Source: Cornus controversa
Lineage: Eukaryota; Streptophyta; Magnoliopsida; Cornales; Cornaceae
Length of the DNA: 64,000 nt
Direction of reading: 5' to 3'
NCBI GenBank assembly: GCA_026545225.1
Contig: CM048850.1
Location: 6,869,501 to 6,933,500, forward strand
The translations under genes and the position numbers were made by a program. Under the pieces are notes generated by a model that saw only the letters and a program-made list of their open reading frames with translations, was not told the DNA's origin and ran no database searches. Positions within the stretch are counted from its first letter, which is position 1. The number at the start of each line of letters is the position of its first letter. Below are positions 10,724-22,559 of the stretch, in pieces.

Positions 10724-13248
10724 CTACAACTCAATCTCCCCAACCTCAATGTGCTGATAGGTATCCTCATCTTTAAAGAATTTCTGCAACATAGACACAT
10801 GAAAGACATTATGCACCCTGTACATTGTGTCTAGTAATGCCAATCTATACGCTACTGCCCCAATCCTGTTAGTAATCATGAAAGGAACAATAAAATGAGG
10901 CGACAACTTTCCCTTTTTTCCAAACCGCATTACCCCCTTCATAGGAGAAACCTTGAGTAAAACTTGATCCCCCACCTTAGACTCTAGTGCTCGAGTTCTC
11001 CGATCAGAATAATTCTTCTGTCTACTCTGAGCAGTCTGCATATAGTCTCTAATAAGAGCAACTTTCTTGGATGTGTCCTTAATGAATTCAAAACCCAATA
11101 ATCTATTCTCTCCAACCTGCATATAAACGGCTTATATGTCGCCAATACAGAACCTTGAATGGTGCCATACCAATAGTCTTTTGATAACTATTGTTATAAG
11201 CAAAGTCAACGAGTGGCAAGTAACTCTCCCAATTACCTTTGAAGTCGAGTACACATTTTCGCAACATATCCAACAAAATCTGATTAACCCTCTCAGTCTT
11301 ACCATCGGTCTAAGGGTGATAGGTTGTATTGAGATGCAGAGTTATACCTATAGCCTGTTGAAAACTCTCCCAAAACCTTGAAACAAAGTTCGAATCTCTA
11401 TCCAATATAATGGACAAAGATATGCCATGGAACTTCACTATCTCTGCAATGTAAAGCTTCGTGTATTGCTCTGAGGTGTAACTCGAGCAAACTGGCAAGA
11501 AATGGGCTGATTTTGTCAACCTGTCCACTATCACCTAAATAGCATCATGATTTCACTATGAGGTGGGAAGTCCCATAATGAAATCCATAGAAATGCTATC
11601 CCATTTTCACTCCGGTATAGGTAGTGGCTGCAAAGATCCCGGCGGTCTCTGGTGATCAATCTTGATCATTTGACAAGTGCTACACTTAGAAACAAATATA
11701 CCAATCTCCCTCTTTATGCCTGCCCACCAAAACTGGCACTTCATGTCCTGGTACATTTTATCCCCACTTGGGTGTACCGAAAACTGCGAACTATGCGCCT
11801 CACTGCCCTCCTTAATTCATCATTGGGAGGAACCACTAACCACCTCTTGGATCTTTATCCTCCATCTGTACCCATTATATAGAACGGTACTTTCCAAATT
11901 TCAACTCTGCCACTTTTTCTACCATTGCGGGTCAGTAAGCTGATCTATAATTACCCTCCGAATGATAGCAGGTGTAACCACCACACACGCTACAAGGGCA
12001 TTAGCTAAATCATCAACATTACTCAAATCATTCCATTTTGCTTCAAATAGAGCTGAAAGACTAGCATAGGGTTGGTGACTAAGTGCCTCAGCTACTACAT
12101 TTGCTTTCCCTATGTGGTATTGGATGGAAAAGTGACAATCTTCCACGAACTCCAACCACTTGCGTTGTCTCATATTTAGCTCTTTCTATGAGAACAGATA
12201 TTGCAAACTCTTAGGGTCACTGAACAATCTGAAAATCTCAACCAAAAGGTAATGCCTCTAGATCCTCAAGGCAAAAACCATGGCTTAAGCTTACATGAAG
12301 CGTATGATATTGGCTTCTCCTCCTGTATCAATACATATCCCAGACCCTGCAATGATGCATCGGTATATACTAAGTACTCAATATCGCTCTAAGGGGTAGC
12401 TAGAACAAGTGCAGTTGTCAACTTGCTCTTCAACTCATCAAACACCGCCTGATAAGATTCATCCCACACGAAAAGCACACCCTTTTTAGTTAAACGGGTG
12501 AGCAGACCAACAATTTTAGAAAAGCCCTGAATGAACCTACAGTAATAACCAGTTAACTCCAGAAAACTACGAATCTCTAAAGGTGAGGTAGGTTGTCCTC
12601 ATTCCAAAACTGCTGACATTTTACTTGGATCGACCTCTATCCCCTTTTCAGATACTATGTGACCAAAGAACTTCACCTCCCTCTGCCATAAATCACACTT
12701 TTCAAACTTTGCATACAACTGGTGGTCTCCTAGTGTCTGTAGAACAATATTGAAATGTCTGGCGTGAACCTCCTCTAACCTAGAAATAGGCCTGGAGCTA
12801 AATAAATCACAAAGTCTATCTCACGACTAGATGATAGCGCTGGAATTTCCTAAAACACATCCTGAAAGTCTCGCACCATTGGAGTGTAATCCAGAGAAAC
12901 TATAGTTCCTTTCTGAGAATCCTCGCTGATAAAGAATAAGTGTGTGCTAGACCCTCTATTTAATTGCAGCATAACAACCAAATACATCCCCTAACCTAGT
13001 AAAGCAAAAACAATTGTCTTATCATAGCAATTAACCTGGGCATGATTATATGATAACCAATCCATTTCGAGTATGACATCAGAAGAATGCATATCCAAGA
13101 CTAATAGGTCTGCCAAAAACCTAAGTTTGCCAATGTCTATAGTGACCCGACTACAGCGTTCCTGTAAAACAGTACTAACCCCCAATGGGGTAATAATACT
13201 AAATGAAGAACTACATGGCTGACTAGCTATACCAGATAGTCTAACCAA
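10724..13248 (-). pseudogene. Decayed pol of gypsy element A (protease, partial RT, RNase H, integrase)
   Basis: Minus-strand fragments in normal pol order. 13248-12991: aspartic-protease-like end with LVLDMHSSDVILEMDWLS. 12790-12640: thumb end of RT. 12640-11919: RNase H, including the MRQRKWLEFVEDCHF and VAEALSHQP motifs. About 11780-11650: zinc-binding part of integrase. 11534-11310: integrase core start with VDRLTKSAHFLPV and SIILDRDSNFVS. 11122-10724: integrase C-terminus with VGDQVLLKVSPMKGVMRFGKK and the VHNVFHVSML motif. Many stops and frameshifts break it. The RT fingers and palm, with the catalytic aspartates, are gone: sequence jumps from the protease-RT linker to the thumb near 12785. 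No gag is present between 13250 and the PBS. Cannot be functional. Confidence 0.85.
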
Positions 13249-13456
13249 TGTTTGAGTTTACTATTTATCAGAACTGACCCTGGTTTTGGTTCACATTCCT
13301 CCTCCTATGAGGTGACATCTGAATAATACCCCAACAATAAACTAAAACGTATAGAGTACGATCAGTCATATACTTAGATTCTATTTAATAGAAAACGCAA
13401 TGCGTAAGATACCATACGACAGACCCCAAGGACCCGAGAATACTTGAACCTGGAGT

Positions 13457-13468
13457 GCTCTGATACCA
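13457..13468 (-). other. Primer binding site, element A
   Basis: Minus strand TGGTATCAGAGC, complementary to the 3' end of plant initiator tRNA-Met, two bases from the 5' LTR end at 13471. Confidence 0.9.
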
Positions 13469-13470
13469 AC

Positions 13471-15511
13471 TGACATACCCCCAAAAAATTTCAAGTATGA
13501 AGTGGCCAGTCTCACATATAAATCATAAGGAATACTTACAACTGATAGCAAACAAGCATAGAATACAAGAACAAAAGAAAAAGAATCATAAAAGCTGAAA
13601 GGAATGTCTGACAGAAATAAATAATAATGTTAAACAAACATAAAAGTGAGTCTAAACAATACAACTTGGAAGTCTCGTAACTCAATGACTCCTAGCAAAA
13701 AAATCATAAAAGTAAATACTTTATGAACATATCTAAGCCCCTACTCTGAAGCCTATTAAGGAAAAGATGACTGCCACACTCTATGAACTCCACAGTTTAA
13801 CCTCGAGGTGAAAACCGCATCGGACCTGAAATATCAACAAAGTGGGTTAAACCCACGAGCAAGTTCCCTCTACTATCACCCAATCAGAGAATTGGCAAAC
13901 ATACCCTCTATATGAGGATAGTAAAAATATATAGATACAATTATACCATTTAGTTATTTAATCTCCTGTCTCATAAATAATTAGAACTATGTTCTGAACC
14001 AATCCTTCTATTGTCACAATAAAGGTAAAACAAATTCCTAAGTTCAAACTATAGGCAATCCTAACATGCCTAAACACACTAAGTTTTCTAATTAGATTAT
14101 AGGCAATCCTACAATGCCTTCCTCCATATTTTACAAATGCCTTACTAGGTAATAGATAACCTAACCTGCCTCCACCAATAATCCTTCCACAAAACACCAA
14201 ACTTATGTTTATATACAATTAAATATAACCCACCAACTCATAAACATATTCACAATTAACCCTGTAACCCAAGAATAGAGCAGCTCCACACACTATACTA
14301 ACTCATCTGTTATCACAATCCAAGTGCAGACTAGTTTTAAATTTATACAAGAGGCAATCCTAACATGCCCGAATATAATATACAGATACCTTATTAGGTA
14401 TTAGACAATCCTGACATACCCAAAATATAATATATAGATACCTTATTAGTATTAGGCAATCCTTACATGCCTGACAATCCTGACATGCTGAAAGATATAA
14501 TGTACAGATACCTTATTAAGTATTAGGCAATCCTGACATGCCAAAAGATATAATGTATAGATACCTTATTAGGTATTAAGCAATCCTGCCATGCCGGAAG
14601 AAATAATGTATAGATAATTTATTAGGTATTAGGCAATCCTGATACGCCGAAAGATATAGTGTATAGATACCTTATTAGGTATTAGGCAATCCTGACATGC
14701 CTTATATTACTTTTAAATAATAATCTATCACACTTAAAAACATGCTAATTAAAACCATTAAAATTCTATTGTCACATTTATTATTTAAACAATTAAAAAT
14801 GACAACATACCATGAAAGTCACTGAGTTTAACATAATCTCATAAATTGATCTAAATATCATATAATTAATCAAGAACATTTATGCTAGCAAAGAAACAAT
14901 TAAAGAAAAAATAATAATTAATTAAAAAGAAACCCCACAATAAAGCCAACACTTCAATTTAAACGTCAAAGGTATCTAAACCTGGCTCTAGCCTAGGTTT
15001 CCATGCATAATCTGTTTTTAGAAGTCTTAATTAATTTTTCTTAAATTTTTGGAATTTCAAAGTAATTTAAAAACATTTTTCCTATTTTTTTCCAATTAAA
15101 AATTATTTAAAAATATATAAAAATATTAAAAATACTCTGGACTGGGACAAACTAGGCCCAGTAGGCGGGCTCAGCGAGTGGGACTGGACAGAAATTTTTT
15201 CGATCCCCGCCGCCCATTGGAGGCCGGCGCCCCGACCCCCAGCGCCGGTGGTGCATGTGGTCATGGACCGTGCACTGGGTCTCCTTCCCTAGCGTACGCC
15301 AGCCCTTTCCAACACCGTTTCGGCCACCATTCTCCTCAATTTTTACACCGTTCTTCTTCTCTCGATCTAAGCTACCTATTGGTGCGAAAAGCCCCATCAA
15401 TAATGGCCCGAATCAAAATTCCCTAATTTTTCAAGTTCTAGGGTTCTTCGACAAAAATTCAAAATTAAATCTCAATTTCTCAGTAATTTGATTTGTATTG
15501 ATCAAGGGTCA
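13471..15511 (-). repeat. Element A 5' LTR, left part
   Basis: Starts TGACATACCCCC next to the PBS and runs to the GGTCA target site where the composite inserted. Contains the palindromic array (14350-14705) and the GC-rich block (15140-15420). Continued at 35348. Confidence 0.85.
14350..14705 (-). repeat. Palindromic tandem array, 5' LTR of element A
   Basis: Six or so units of about 60-65 bp built from ATACCTTATTAGGTATT and GGCAATCCTGACATGCC, with point changes and partial units. Same family as the array at 8528-8830. Confidence 0.85.
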
Positions 15512-16147
15512 TGTAATACCCCAGAAATTTGGACGACAATTATTTTAAAATTTTGATTTGCTTTATATTATTTTATTGATTCATGTGAAATGTCTTGCCT
15601 CTATTTTTATCATTTTATGTGAGTTGTTTTACTTGTATAGGCGTTTTATCATTTCATATTAATTGATAAGTTTGATTTTGTTTATCATTTTATGTGAATT
15701 ATTTTTGTTTTTATAGATTCCAATTATTTCATTTGAAATTCTCTGCTTTTATTTTTTATTATTTTATGTGAATTGTTTATTGATCATGTATTATCTGATT
15801 TAAATTTTTAAAGACTTGGGCTAGGGACGAATCTGGGCTGGAATGGTTGGGCTAAGGGTATACTTAAGTTGATGGGCCAGAGTTATGGTTATATTATCAT
15901 ACTTTATTTATTTTTTTATTTTTTTAGTTTATTTAGTTTTTAGAAAAACAATAATAGAATAAAAATAATTAGGACAAAAAAAAATAAGAGACTAGGGTTT
16001 CTGCCATTTGCTTTATGCACAGAAACCAAGAGAGTAAACGAAAGAGAGAAGAGAGTGAAGGAGCGATCGGGGGAATGAGTCTTGAATCGTCAAAGAGGCA
16101 AGTTTGAACTCTTCTCTTCCCCTTTAAATCTGTATACATATATATAC
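15512..16147 (+). repeat. Inverted gypsy LTR fragment (first ~636 bp)
   Basis: Starts TGTAATACCCCAGAAATTTG and matches the reverse complement of the LTR end at 19687, then of the 63600-63950 part of the right-edge LTR, which includes GCCTCTTTGA and the AACCCTAGTTTCT region. It is the only piece of this LTR family on the plus strand in the window. It stops where the first TRIM LTR starts. Confidence 0.8.
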
Positions 16148-16781
16148 TGTAATATCCCACTCCAACAAATGGTATGATATTGTCTGCTTAATGTCTTATC
16201 CCGCACGGTTTTGCTCTTGGATTTTACCTCAAAAGACCTCATACCATTTGAAGAGAACACCCTATATATAAGCACATCCCCTTCTCCACAGGTGATGTGG
16301 GATTGAGCACCCTGTACCTTGTCAGTGTGGTAACTCAACCCAGTGTCTGTTGCGCACCCACCCACTCACACCCGTCCACAAGGATTATTACAATCCACCC
16401 CTCTACGAGGCCCAACATCCTCATCGACAAACTTTTGGCTGGGTTTAGGCTCTGATACCAACTGTAATACTTCGCTTCAACACATGGTATGATATTGTTC
16501 GCTTTGGGCCTGAGCCCGCACGGTTTTGCTCTTGGATTTTACCCCAAAAGTCCTCATACCATTTGAAGAGAACATACTACATATAAGCACTACCCCTTTT
16601 TCACACCCAGGCGATGTGGGATTGAGCACCTTGTACCTTGTCAGTGTGGTAGCTCAGCCCAGTGTCTGTCTTCGCACCCGCCCACTCACACCCGTCCACA
16701 AGGGTTACTACAATCCACCCCCTACAAGGCCAGTTGTCCTCGTCGGCACACTTCCGGCTGGGTTCAGGCTCTGATACCAAT
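16148..16781 (-). mobile_element. Tandem TRIM: LTR-internal-LTR-internal
   Basis: Two LTRs of about 250 bp (16148-16392 and 16463-16712), each starting TGTAATA on the plus strand and ending in TTACTACA or TTATTACA, alternate with two interiors of about 70 bp (16393-16462 and 16713-16781). Each interior has, in minus sense, TGGTATCAGAGCC (PBS for initiator tRNA-Met) right after the LTR and a G-rich tract (GGGGGTGGAT in the second copy) right before the next one. No room for a gene: this is a TRIM, dependent on other elements. The second PBS abuts a gypsy LTR instead of a TRIM LTR. Confidence 0.85.
16581..16622 (-). promoter_or_regulatory. snRNA-type promoter signature (USE + TATA) in TRIM LTR
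   Basis: Minus strand: ATCCCACATCG (16622-16612), a perfect match to the plant snRNA upstream sequence element RTCCCACATCG, then 25 bp, then TTATATG (TATA at 16586-16581). In plant snRNA genes a spacing of about 25 bp is of Pol III (U6/U3) type and about 35 bp is Pol II type. Function is inferred. Confidence 0.6.
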
Positions 16782-19313
16782 TGAAATACCCCCACAAAAT
16801 TTCGTGCATGAGGTGGCCAGTCTCATACACAAAACCTGAGGGATACTAACGGTTGATAGCAACAAGCATAAAAGACAAAAGACAGAATGAAATCATTTCT
16901 AAAAGCTGAATAGAAAATCCAACTGAATTGAAATAACTGATAAATAAATAATTATATGCCTGGTAATACAATTTGGATGTCTTATAACCCAAGGACCCCT
17001 TAACTAGAATGAACAAAGGTTTTTAATTCTAAAATTAATACCAACAATCAAAGTCTTAAAAGTTCATAGTCTGACCCTTGAAGAAGATAAGTTCCTACCC
17101 TGTAACTGATGAGATAAGACGTTTGCTACAACCAAACCCTAAAACTCTATCCTCTCGGTGGAAGCTATCCGGGACCTAAAATGTTAACAAAGGGGGTTAA
17201 ACCCACGAGCAAGTTCTATCTATTACATCCCAATCAGGGAACCATTATACATACCCTCAGTATAAGGGACACAAAAAAAATCCATAGATTTAACATACAA
17301 ATTATTTTATCCAGTTTCATATTTCCAAAACAACATTCATTATTTATAATGTTCCACCCAAATCCTTATTATGCAAAAGTGAACACATTTCTTAAGTTTA
17401 GTAGAAATAAACATAACATGAAATAATATCAAGTTTAAGCAATCCTAACATGCCACCATTTTATCCTTTGATACCTTAATAGGTATAGGTATATACATAC
17501 TGGTCATTCCCTACCTAGTTCATGTTTTTAGAAATCAAAATCATCTTATACATTGTCCCAACAAACCCTTATCATTCAACAATGAACACATTCTTTAAGT
17601 TCAAAATAAAGAAATATATACATGCATTTTATTAAATCTAGGCAATCCTGACATGCCAAATATAATGTATTGATACCTTATTAGGTATGGGCGATCTTGA
17701 CACACCGAACAATCCTGACATACCAAATATAATGTATAGATACCTTATTAGGTATTGGCGATCCTGACACACCGGGTAATCTTGACATGCCAAATAAAAT
17801 GTATAGATACCTTATTAGGTAGGGGCGATCCTGACACGCTGGGCAATCCTTACATGCCAAATAAAATGTATAGATACCTTATTAGGTATGGGCGATCTTG
17901 ACATGCCAGGTAATCCTTATATGCCAAATAAAGTGTATAGATACTTTCCCAATATGAAACCTAAAATAAACAAGGTGTATTATGATTTTAATTTACACAA
18001 ACAAAGTAATTCAAATTATCTGATATGAAATTATCACCATAAGACAAATCGTTCACAAGTAAACTATAATCAAGTATTTCATAGACATTTATATCTTTAA
18101 AGGAAAATACATTCAACTAAATCAAATAACACAGTAATCCACTTCAGAAGCAACCACCAATTAAACCTCCAATTTATCTAAAACTTCAAGGGAGTTAAAA
18201 CCTAACTCGAATTTAAGTTCTCAGTCTATTCTATTCCTAAAACCACATTTAAACATCCTAGAAATTTTCTGACATTCTCGGGAATTTAAAAAAAATATTT
18301 TCTAGTAAGAGACAAATAAAGCATAGTTAGAGCCATATTTATACAACCGATACAACCTCAAAGGACACTCCTTTTCACTCAAAATTTAAAACCCAGGTTT
18401 ATTTTAATCGTATAAAGTTACCTAAATTTTTTTAGAAATTTTTGGAATTTTAAAATATTTTCTAAAAATAAAAGAAGGTGAAAACCCAATTTTTAGACAC
18501 TTTAAAAATAAAATGAACTACAAGGGAAGCTCATTTCGAGTTGAAAATTTAAACCCAAGTGCATTTAACCTCCAGAAAGTTACAGTAAAAATTTGGGAAT
18601 TTTTGGAATTATAGAGGTATTTTCTAAAATAAAAGAAGGTGAAAAACCCAACTTTTGGAAACTTTAAAAATCAATTGAACTAAAAGGGGAGCTCATTTCA
18701 ACATGAAAATTTAAACCCAAAGGAATTTAATCTCCAGAAAGTTACAGTAAAAATTTAGGAATTTCAAAACTTTTTAAGTATTTCTAAAATTAAAGAAGGT
18801 AAAAAATCCAATTTTTTTGAGACTTTAAAAATCAATTTAACGATGAGGGAAGCTCATTTTCACTTGAAATTTAAAACCTAAGTGTATTCTGTCCCAAAAA
18901 AATTACCCAAAATTTTTTAGAATTTTCTAGTATTTTTCCTAGATTACCCAAAGTATTTTTTTCTTTTTTTTCTTCTTCCCTCACCTGAAGCTTCCACATT
19001 CAACAATAGTGGCCGAACTTTCCGACCATTTTTCGGTCACTTCCGGGCACCGAATCACCCTTATGATAGACCATTGAACTCGTCTCGATCTAAGCTACGC
19101 ATTGGTACCAAATTCACGCCCTTTTGTGGTCTAAATCAAAAATGCCCAAATTTCAAGTTTTGAAAATCTAAAATTTCAAAGTCAGATTCCCGTCAATCTA
19201 CCCAACGGTTCGCAACCAAATTTTCAAGGATTGTTATAGGAAGCAAGATCTACCTATTGACCGGAACAAAAATCCTCAAAAATGATAAACACAGTAGACC
19301 CAATTTCATGTTC

Positions 19314-19352
<39 letters not shown>

Positions 19353-19687
19353 CGCTTATACAGTCATATATGCATGTATATACATATACAAAAATACCCT
19401 AAAACAGTACCAAAACTCCAAAATCTTCATGTTTACTTCACAGAATTATTCTTAGCATGCAAAATCATTTAATTTCATAATTAAATGCATACAAAAACAA
19501 TTCACATAAAATGATAAACAAAATCAAACTTATCAATTCACATGAAATGATAAAATGCCTATAAAGAAAAAAAAACTCACATAAAATGATAAAAATAGAG
19601 GCAAGGAATTTCTCATGAATCAATAAAATAATATAAAGCAATTCAAAATTTTAAAATAATTTTCGTCCAAATTTTCGGGGTATTACA
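16782..19687 (-). repeat. Gypsy LTR of the composite (3' LTR)
   Basis: 2906 bp from TGAAATACCCCC to GGGGTATTACA on the plus strand, then a polypurine tract. Holds the palindromic array at 17640-17945. Compared with the right-edge LTR (61838-64000) it lacks several hundred bp between about 19500 and the end, including the block with GCCTCTTTGACAATTC. A TA run lies at 19314-19349. Confidence 0.85.
17640..17945 (-). repeat. Palindromic tandem array, composite LTR
   Basis: About five units with ATAGATACCTTATTAGGTA and GGGCGATCCTGACACGCC, a distinct variant of the element A array (GGGCGATC in place of AGGCAATC). Confidence 0.85.
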
Positions 19688-19700
19688 TTCTTCCCCCCTA
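19688..19700 (-). other. Polypurine tract, composite gypsy
   Basis: Minus strand TAGGGGGGAAGAA directly before the LTR start TGTAATACCCC. Confidence 0.8.
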
Positions 19701-20956
19701 AGAAGAGGAATTTCGTCCTCGGAATTCATCTCATACCTAAAATAAAAAAAACTCTGGATACTTTGCTTTTATTTCATCCTCCTTTTCCTAAGTAGACTCT
19801 ACCTCGTTAGGTGAATCCACTAAACTCGAACTAACAGAATGGTCTTAGAATGAAGAACCTGATCCCTACGGTCCGGAATATTGTAAGGCTGCTCCACATA
19901 TGTTGCATCTGGCTATAACTCAATCTCTCCAACCTTAATGTGCTGGTAAGTATCCTCATCTCTAAGGAACTTCCGCAATATAAAGACATGAAAAACATTG
20001 TGCACCTTGTACATCATGTCTGGTAATGCCAATCTATAGGCTACCACTCCAACTCTGTTGGTAATCATAAAGAGACCTACAAAACGAGGTGTCAACTTCC
20101 CTTTCCTTCCAAACCGCATAACTCCCTTCATAGGGGAAACCTTGAGTAGAACCTGATCCCCCACCTTGAACTCTAGTGCATGAGTTCTTCGGTCAGCATA
20201 ACTCTTCTGCCTACTCTGCGCAGTCCGCATACAATCTCTAATAAGGACAACTTTTTTTTACGTGTCCTTAATGAACTCAGGACCCAAAAACCTGTTCTCT
20301 CCAACTTCCAACCAGTAAACCGGTGATTTACATGGTCGTCCGTATAGAGCCCCAAATGGTGCAATATCAATAGTCTTTTCATAACTATTGTTATAGGTAA
20401 ACTTAACCAATGACAAGTAACTCTCCCAACTGCCTTTGAAGTCGAGTACACATGCTCGCAACATATCCTCAAGAATTTGATTAAACCTCACAGTCTGACC
20501 ATCGGTCTGAGGGTGATAAGCTGTACTGAGGTGCAGAGCTGTACCCATTGCCTGCTTAAAGCTCTCCCAAAACCCTGAAACAAAACTTGGATCTCTATCC
20601 GATATAATGGACAAAGGCACACCGTGAATCTTCACTATCTCTGCAATGTAAAGCTTCGCGTATTACTCTGAGGTGTAACTCGAGTGAGCTGGAAAGAAAT
20701 GTGTTGATTTTGTCAACCTCTCCACCATCACCCAAATAGGATCATGATTTCGCTGTGAGGTGGGAAGTCCCACAATGAAATCTATAGAGATGCTCTCCCA
20801 CTTCCACTCCAGTATAGGCAGTGGTTGTAAAGACTCTAGCGGTCTCTGGTGATCAAGCTTGATCATCTGATAAGTGTTCCACTTAGAGACAAATGTAGTT
20901 ATGTCCCTCTTCATGCCTGTCCACCAAAACTATCGTTTCATGTCTTGGTACATCTT

Positions 20957-21206
20957 TGTAATACCCCGCTCCAACACATGGTATGATATTGTCCGCTTTG
21001 GGCCTAAGCCCGCACGGTTTTGCTCTTGAGTTTTACCCCAAAAGGCCTCATACCATTTGAAGAGAACATATTACATATAAGCACATCCCCTTTTCCACAC
21101 TCAGGCGATGTGGGATTGAGCACCTCGTACCCTGTCAGTGTGGTAGCTCAGCCCAGTATCTGTCTTCGCACCCGCCCACTCACACCCATCCACAAGGGTT
21201 ACTACA
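20957..21206 (-). mobile_element. Solo TRIM LTR
   Basis: 250 bp, TGTAATACCCC to GGTTACTACA, flanked by a perfect 5-bp duplication ATCTT (20952-20956 and 21207-21211). It interrupts the integrase/RNase H region of the dead pol gene. One LTR with intact duplication means a TRIM inserted here and was reduced by LTR-LTR recombination. Confidence 0.93.
21075..21116 (-). promoter_or_regulatory. snRNA-type promoter signature in solo TRIM LTR
   Basis: Perfect ATCCCACATCG (21116-21106, minus strand), 25-bp spacer, TATA-like TTATATG starting at 21080. Same arrangement as at 16581-16622. Confidence 0.6.
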
Positions 21207-22559
21207 ATCTTATCCCCTCCCAAGCATACCGAAAACTAATAACTGTAGGCCTCACTCATCATGCCCTCCTCCATCTGTACCCACTGTATAAAATGGTACC
21301 TATCCAGATTCAACTCAACCACCTTCTCTATGCACTACGGGTCAGTAAACTGATCTGAAATTACCCTTCAAATGATAAAAGGTATGACCACTACACACGC
21401 TACAAAAATATCAGCTAAATCATCAACATTTTTCCTGTGAGAACATATACTACAACCTCTTACGGTCGCTAAACAATCTTTAGGTCTCACCTAAGAGGTA
21501 ATACCTCTAAATCCTCAAAGTAAAAATCACAGCTGCCAACTCCAAGTCATGAGTCAGGTAATTAAGCTCATAAGGCTTAAGCTTATATGAAGCATAAGAT
21601 ATCGGCCTCTCCTTCTACATCAACACACACTCCAGACCTTGTTACGACGCATCGGTGAATACCAAGTACTCAATGCCACTCTAATGAGTAGCTAGAACAA
21701 GGGCAATTATCAACCTGTTCTTCAACTCATCAAACGCTGCCTAATAAGAATCATCCCAAACGAAAGACATACCCTTTTTAGTTAAATATGTGAGAGGCTA
21801 GTAATCTTGAAGAAGTCCTGAATGAACCTACAACAATAACCAGCTAACCCCAAAAACTACAATTCTCTATGGGTGAGGTAGGTTTCCCCCGCTTAAATAC
21901 CGCAGACACCCTACTTGGATCAATCGCTATCCCTTCTAAAATACTATATGACCCAAGAACTTCACCTCCATCTGCCAGAAATCACATTTTTCAAACTTTG
22001 CATATAACTGGTGATCTCTCAATGTTTACAAAATTATACAAAGATGTCTGGTATGATCCTCCTCTGACCTAGAAGTAGGTCTGGTGCCTGAAGCTACGTA
22101 AATTACAAAGTCTATCTCATAACTTGGTGGTAGTCCTGGAATTTTCTAAAACACATCCTGAAAGTCTCGCACCACTAGAATGGGATCCATAGAAACCATA
22201 TTTCCCTCCGGAGACTCCTCACTAATAAAGAATAGGCGAGTTCTATGCCCTTCATTTGATTGCGGTATAGCAACCAAATACACCTCCTGACTCGGTGTAA
22301 CAAAAAGAATTGCCTAATCATTGCAATTAACATGGGCATGATAATGCGATAACAAATCCATCTCGAGTATGACATCATATGAATTCATGTCTAGGACCAA
22401 TAGGTCTGCCAAGAACCTGAGACTGCCAACGCCTATAGTGACTTGACTACAGCGTTCCCATAATACTGTACTAACTCCCAATGGTGTAGTTACAGTAAGT
22501 GGAGAACTACATGACTAAGTATACCCGATATCCTAACAAATGACTGAGACACAAAAGAG

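Larger units (their letters stand above)
19913..22540 (-). pseudogene. Decayed pol of the composite's gypsy element
   Basis: Minus-strand pol remnants in order. About 22540-22070: protease region with LVLDMNSYDVILEMDLLS. 22060-21750: RT thumb. 21750-21400: RNase H. 20914-20663: integrase zinc-binding end and core start, with the VERLTKSTHFFPAHSS motif. 20635-20258: integrase core with SIISDRDPSFVSGFWESF and the HPQTDGQT motif. 20230-19913: integrase C-terminus. The frame is broken many times and by a solo TRIM LTR at 20957-21206. As in element A, the RT catalytic core is missing: linker sequence joins the thumb near 22075. That both copies share this loss suggests a lineage already deleted when it spread. 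Confidence 0.85.

Noticed and set aside
17181-17426. Plus-strand frames at 17181-17426, 19257-19472 and 23323-23689
   Set aside because: All lie in LTRs of minus-strand elements with no codon-like conservation; those at 23323-23689 recur at 31118-31484 because they are in the two LTRs of element B.
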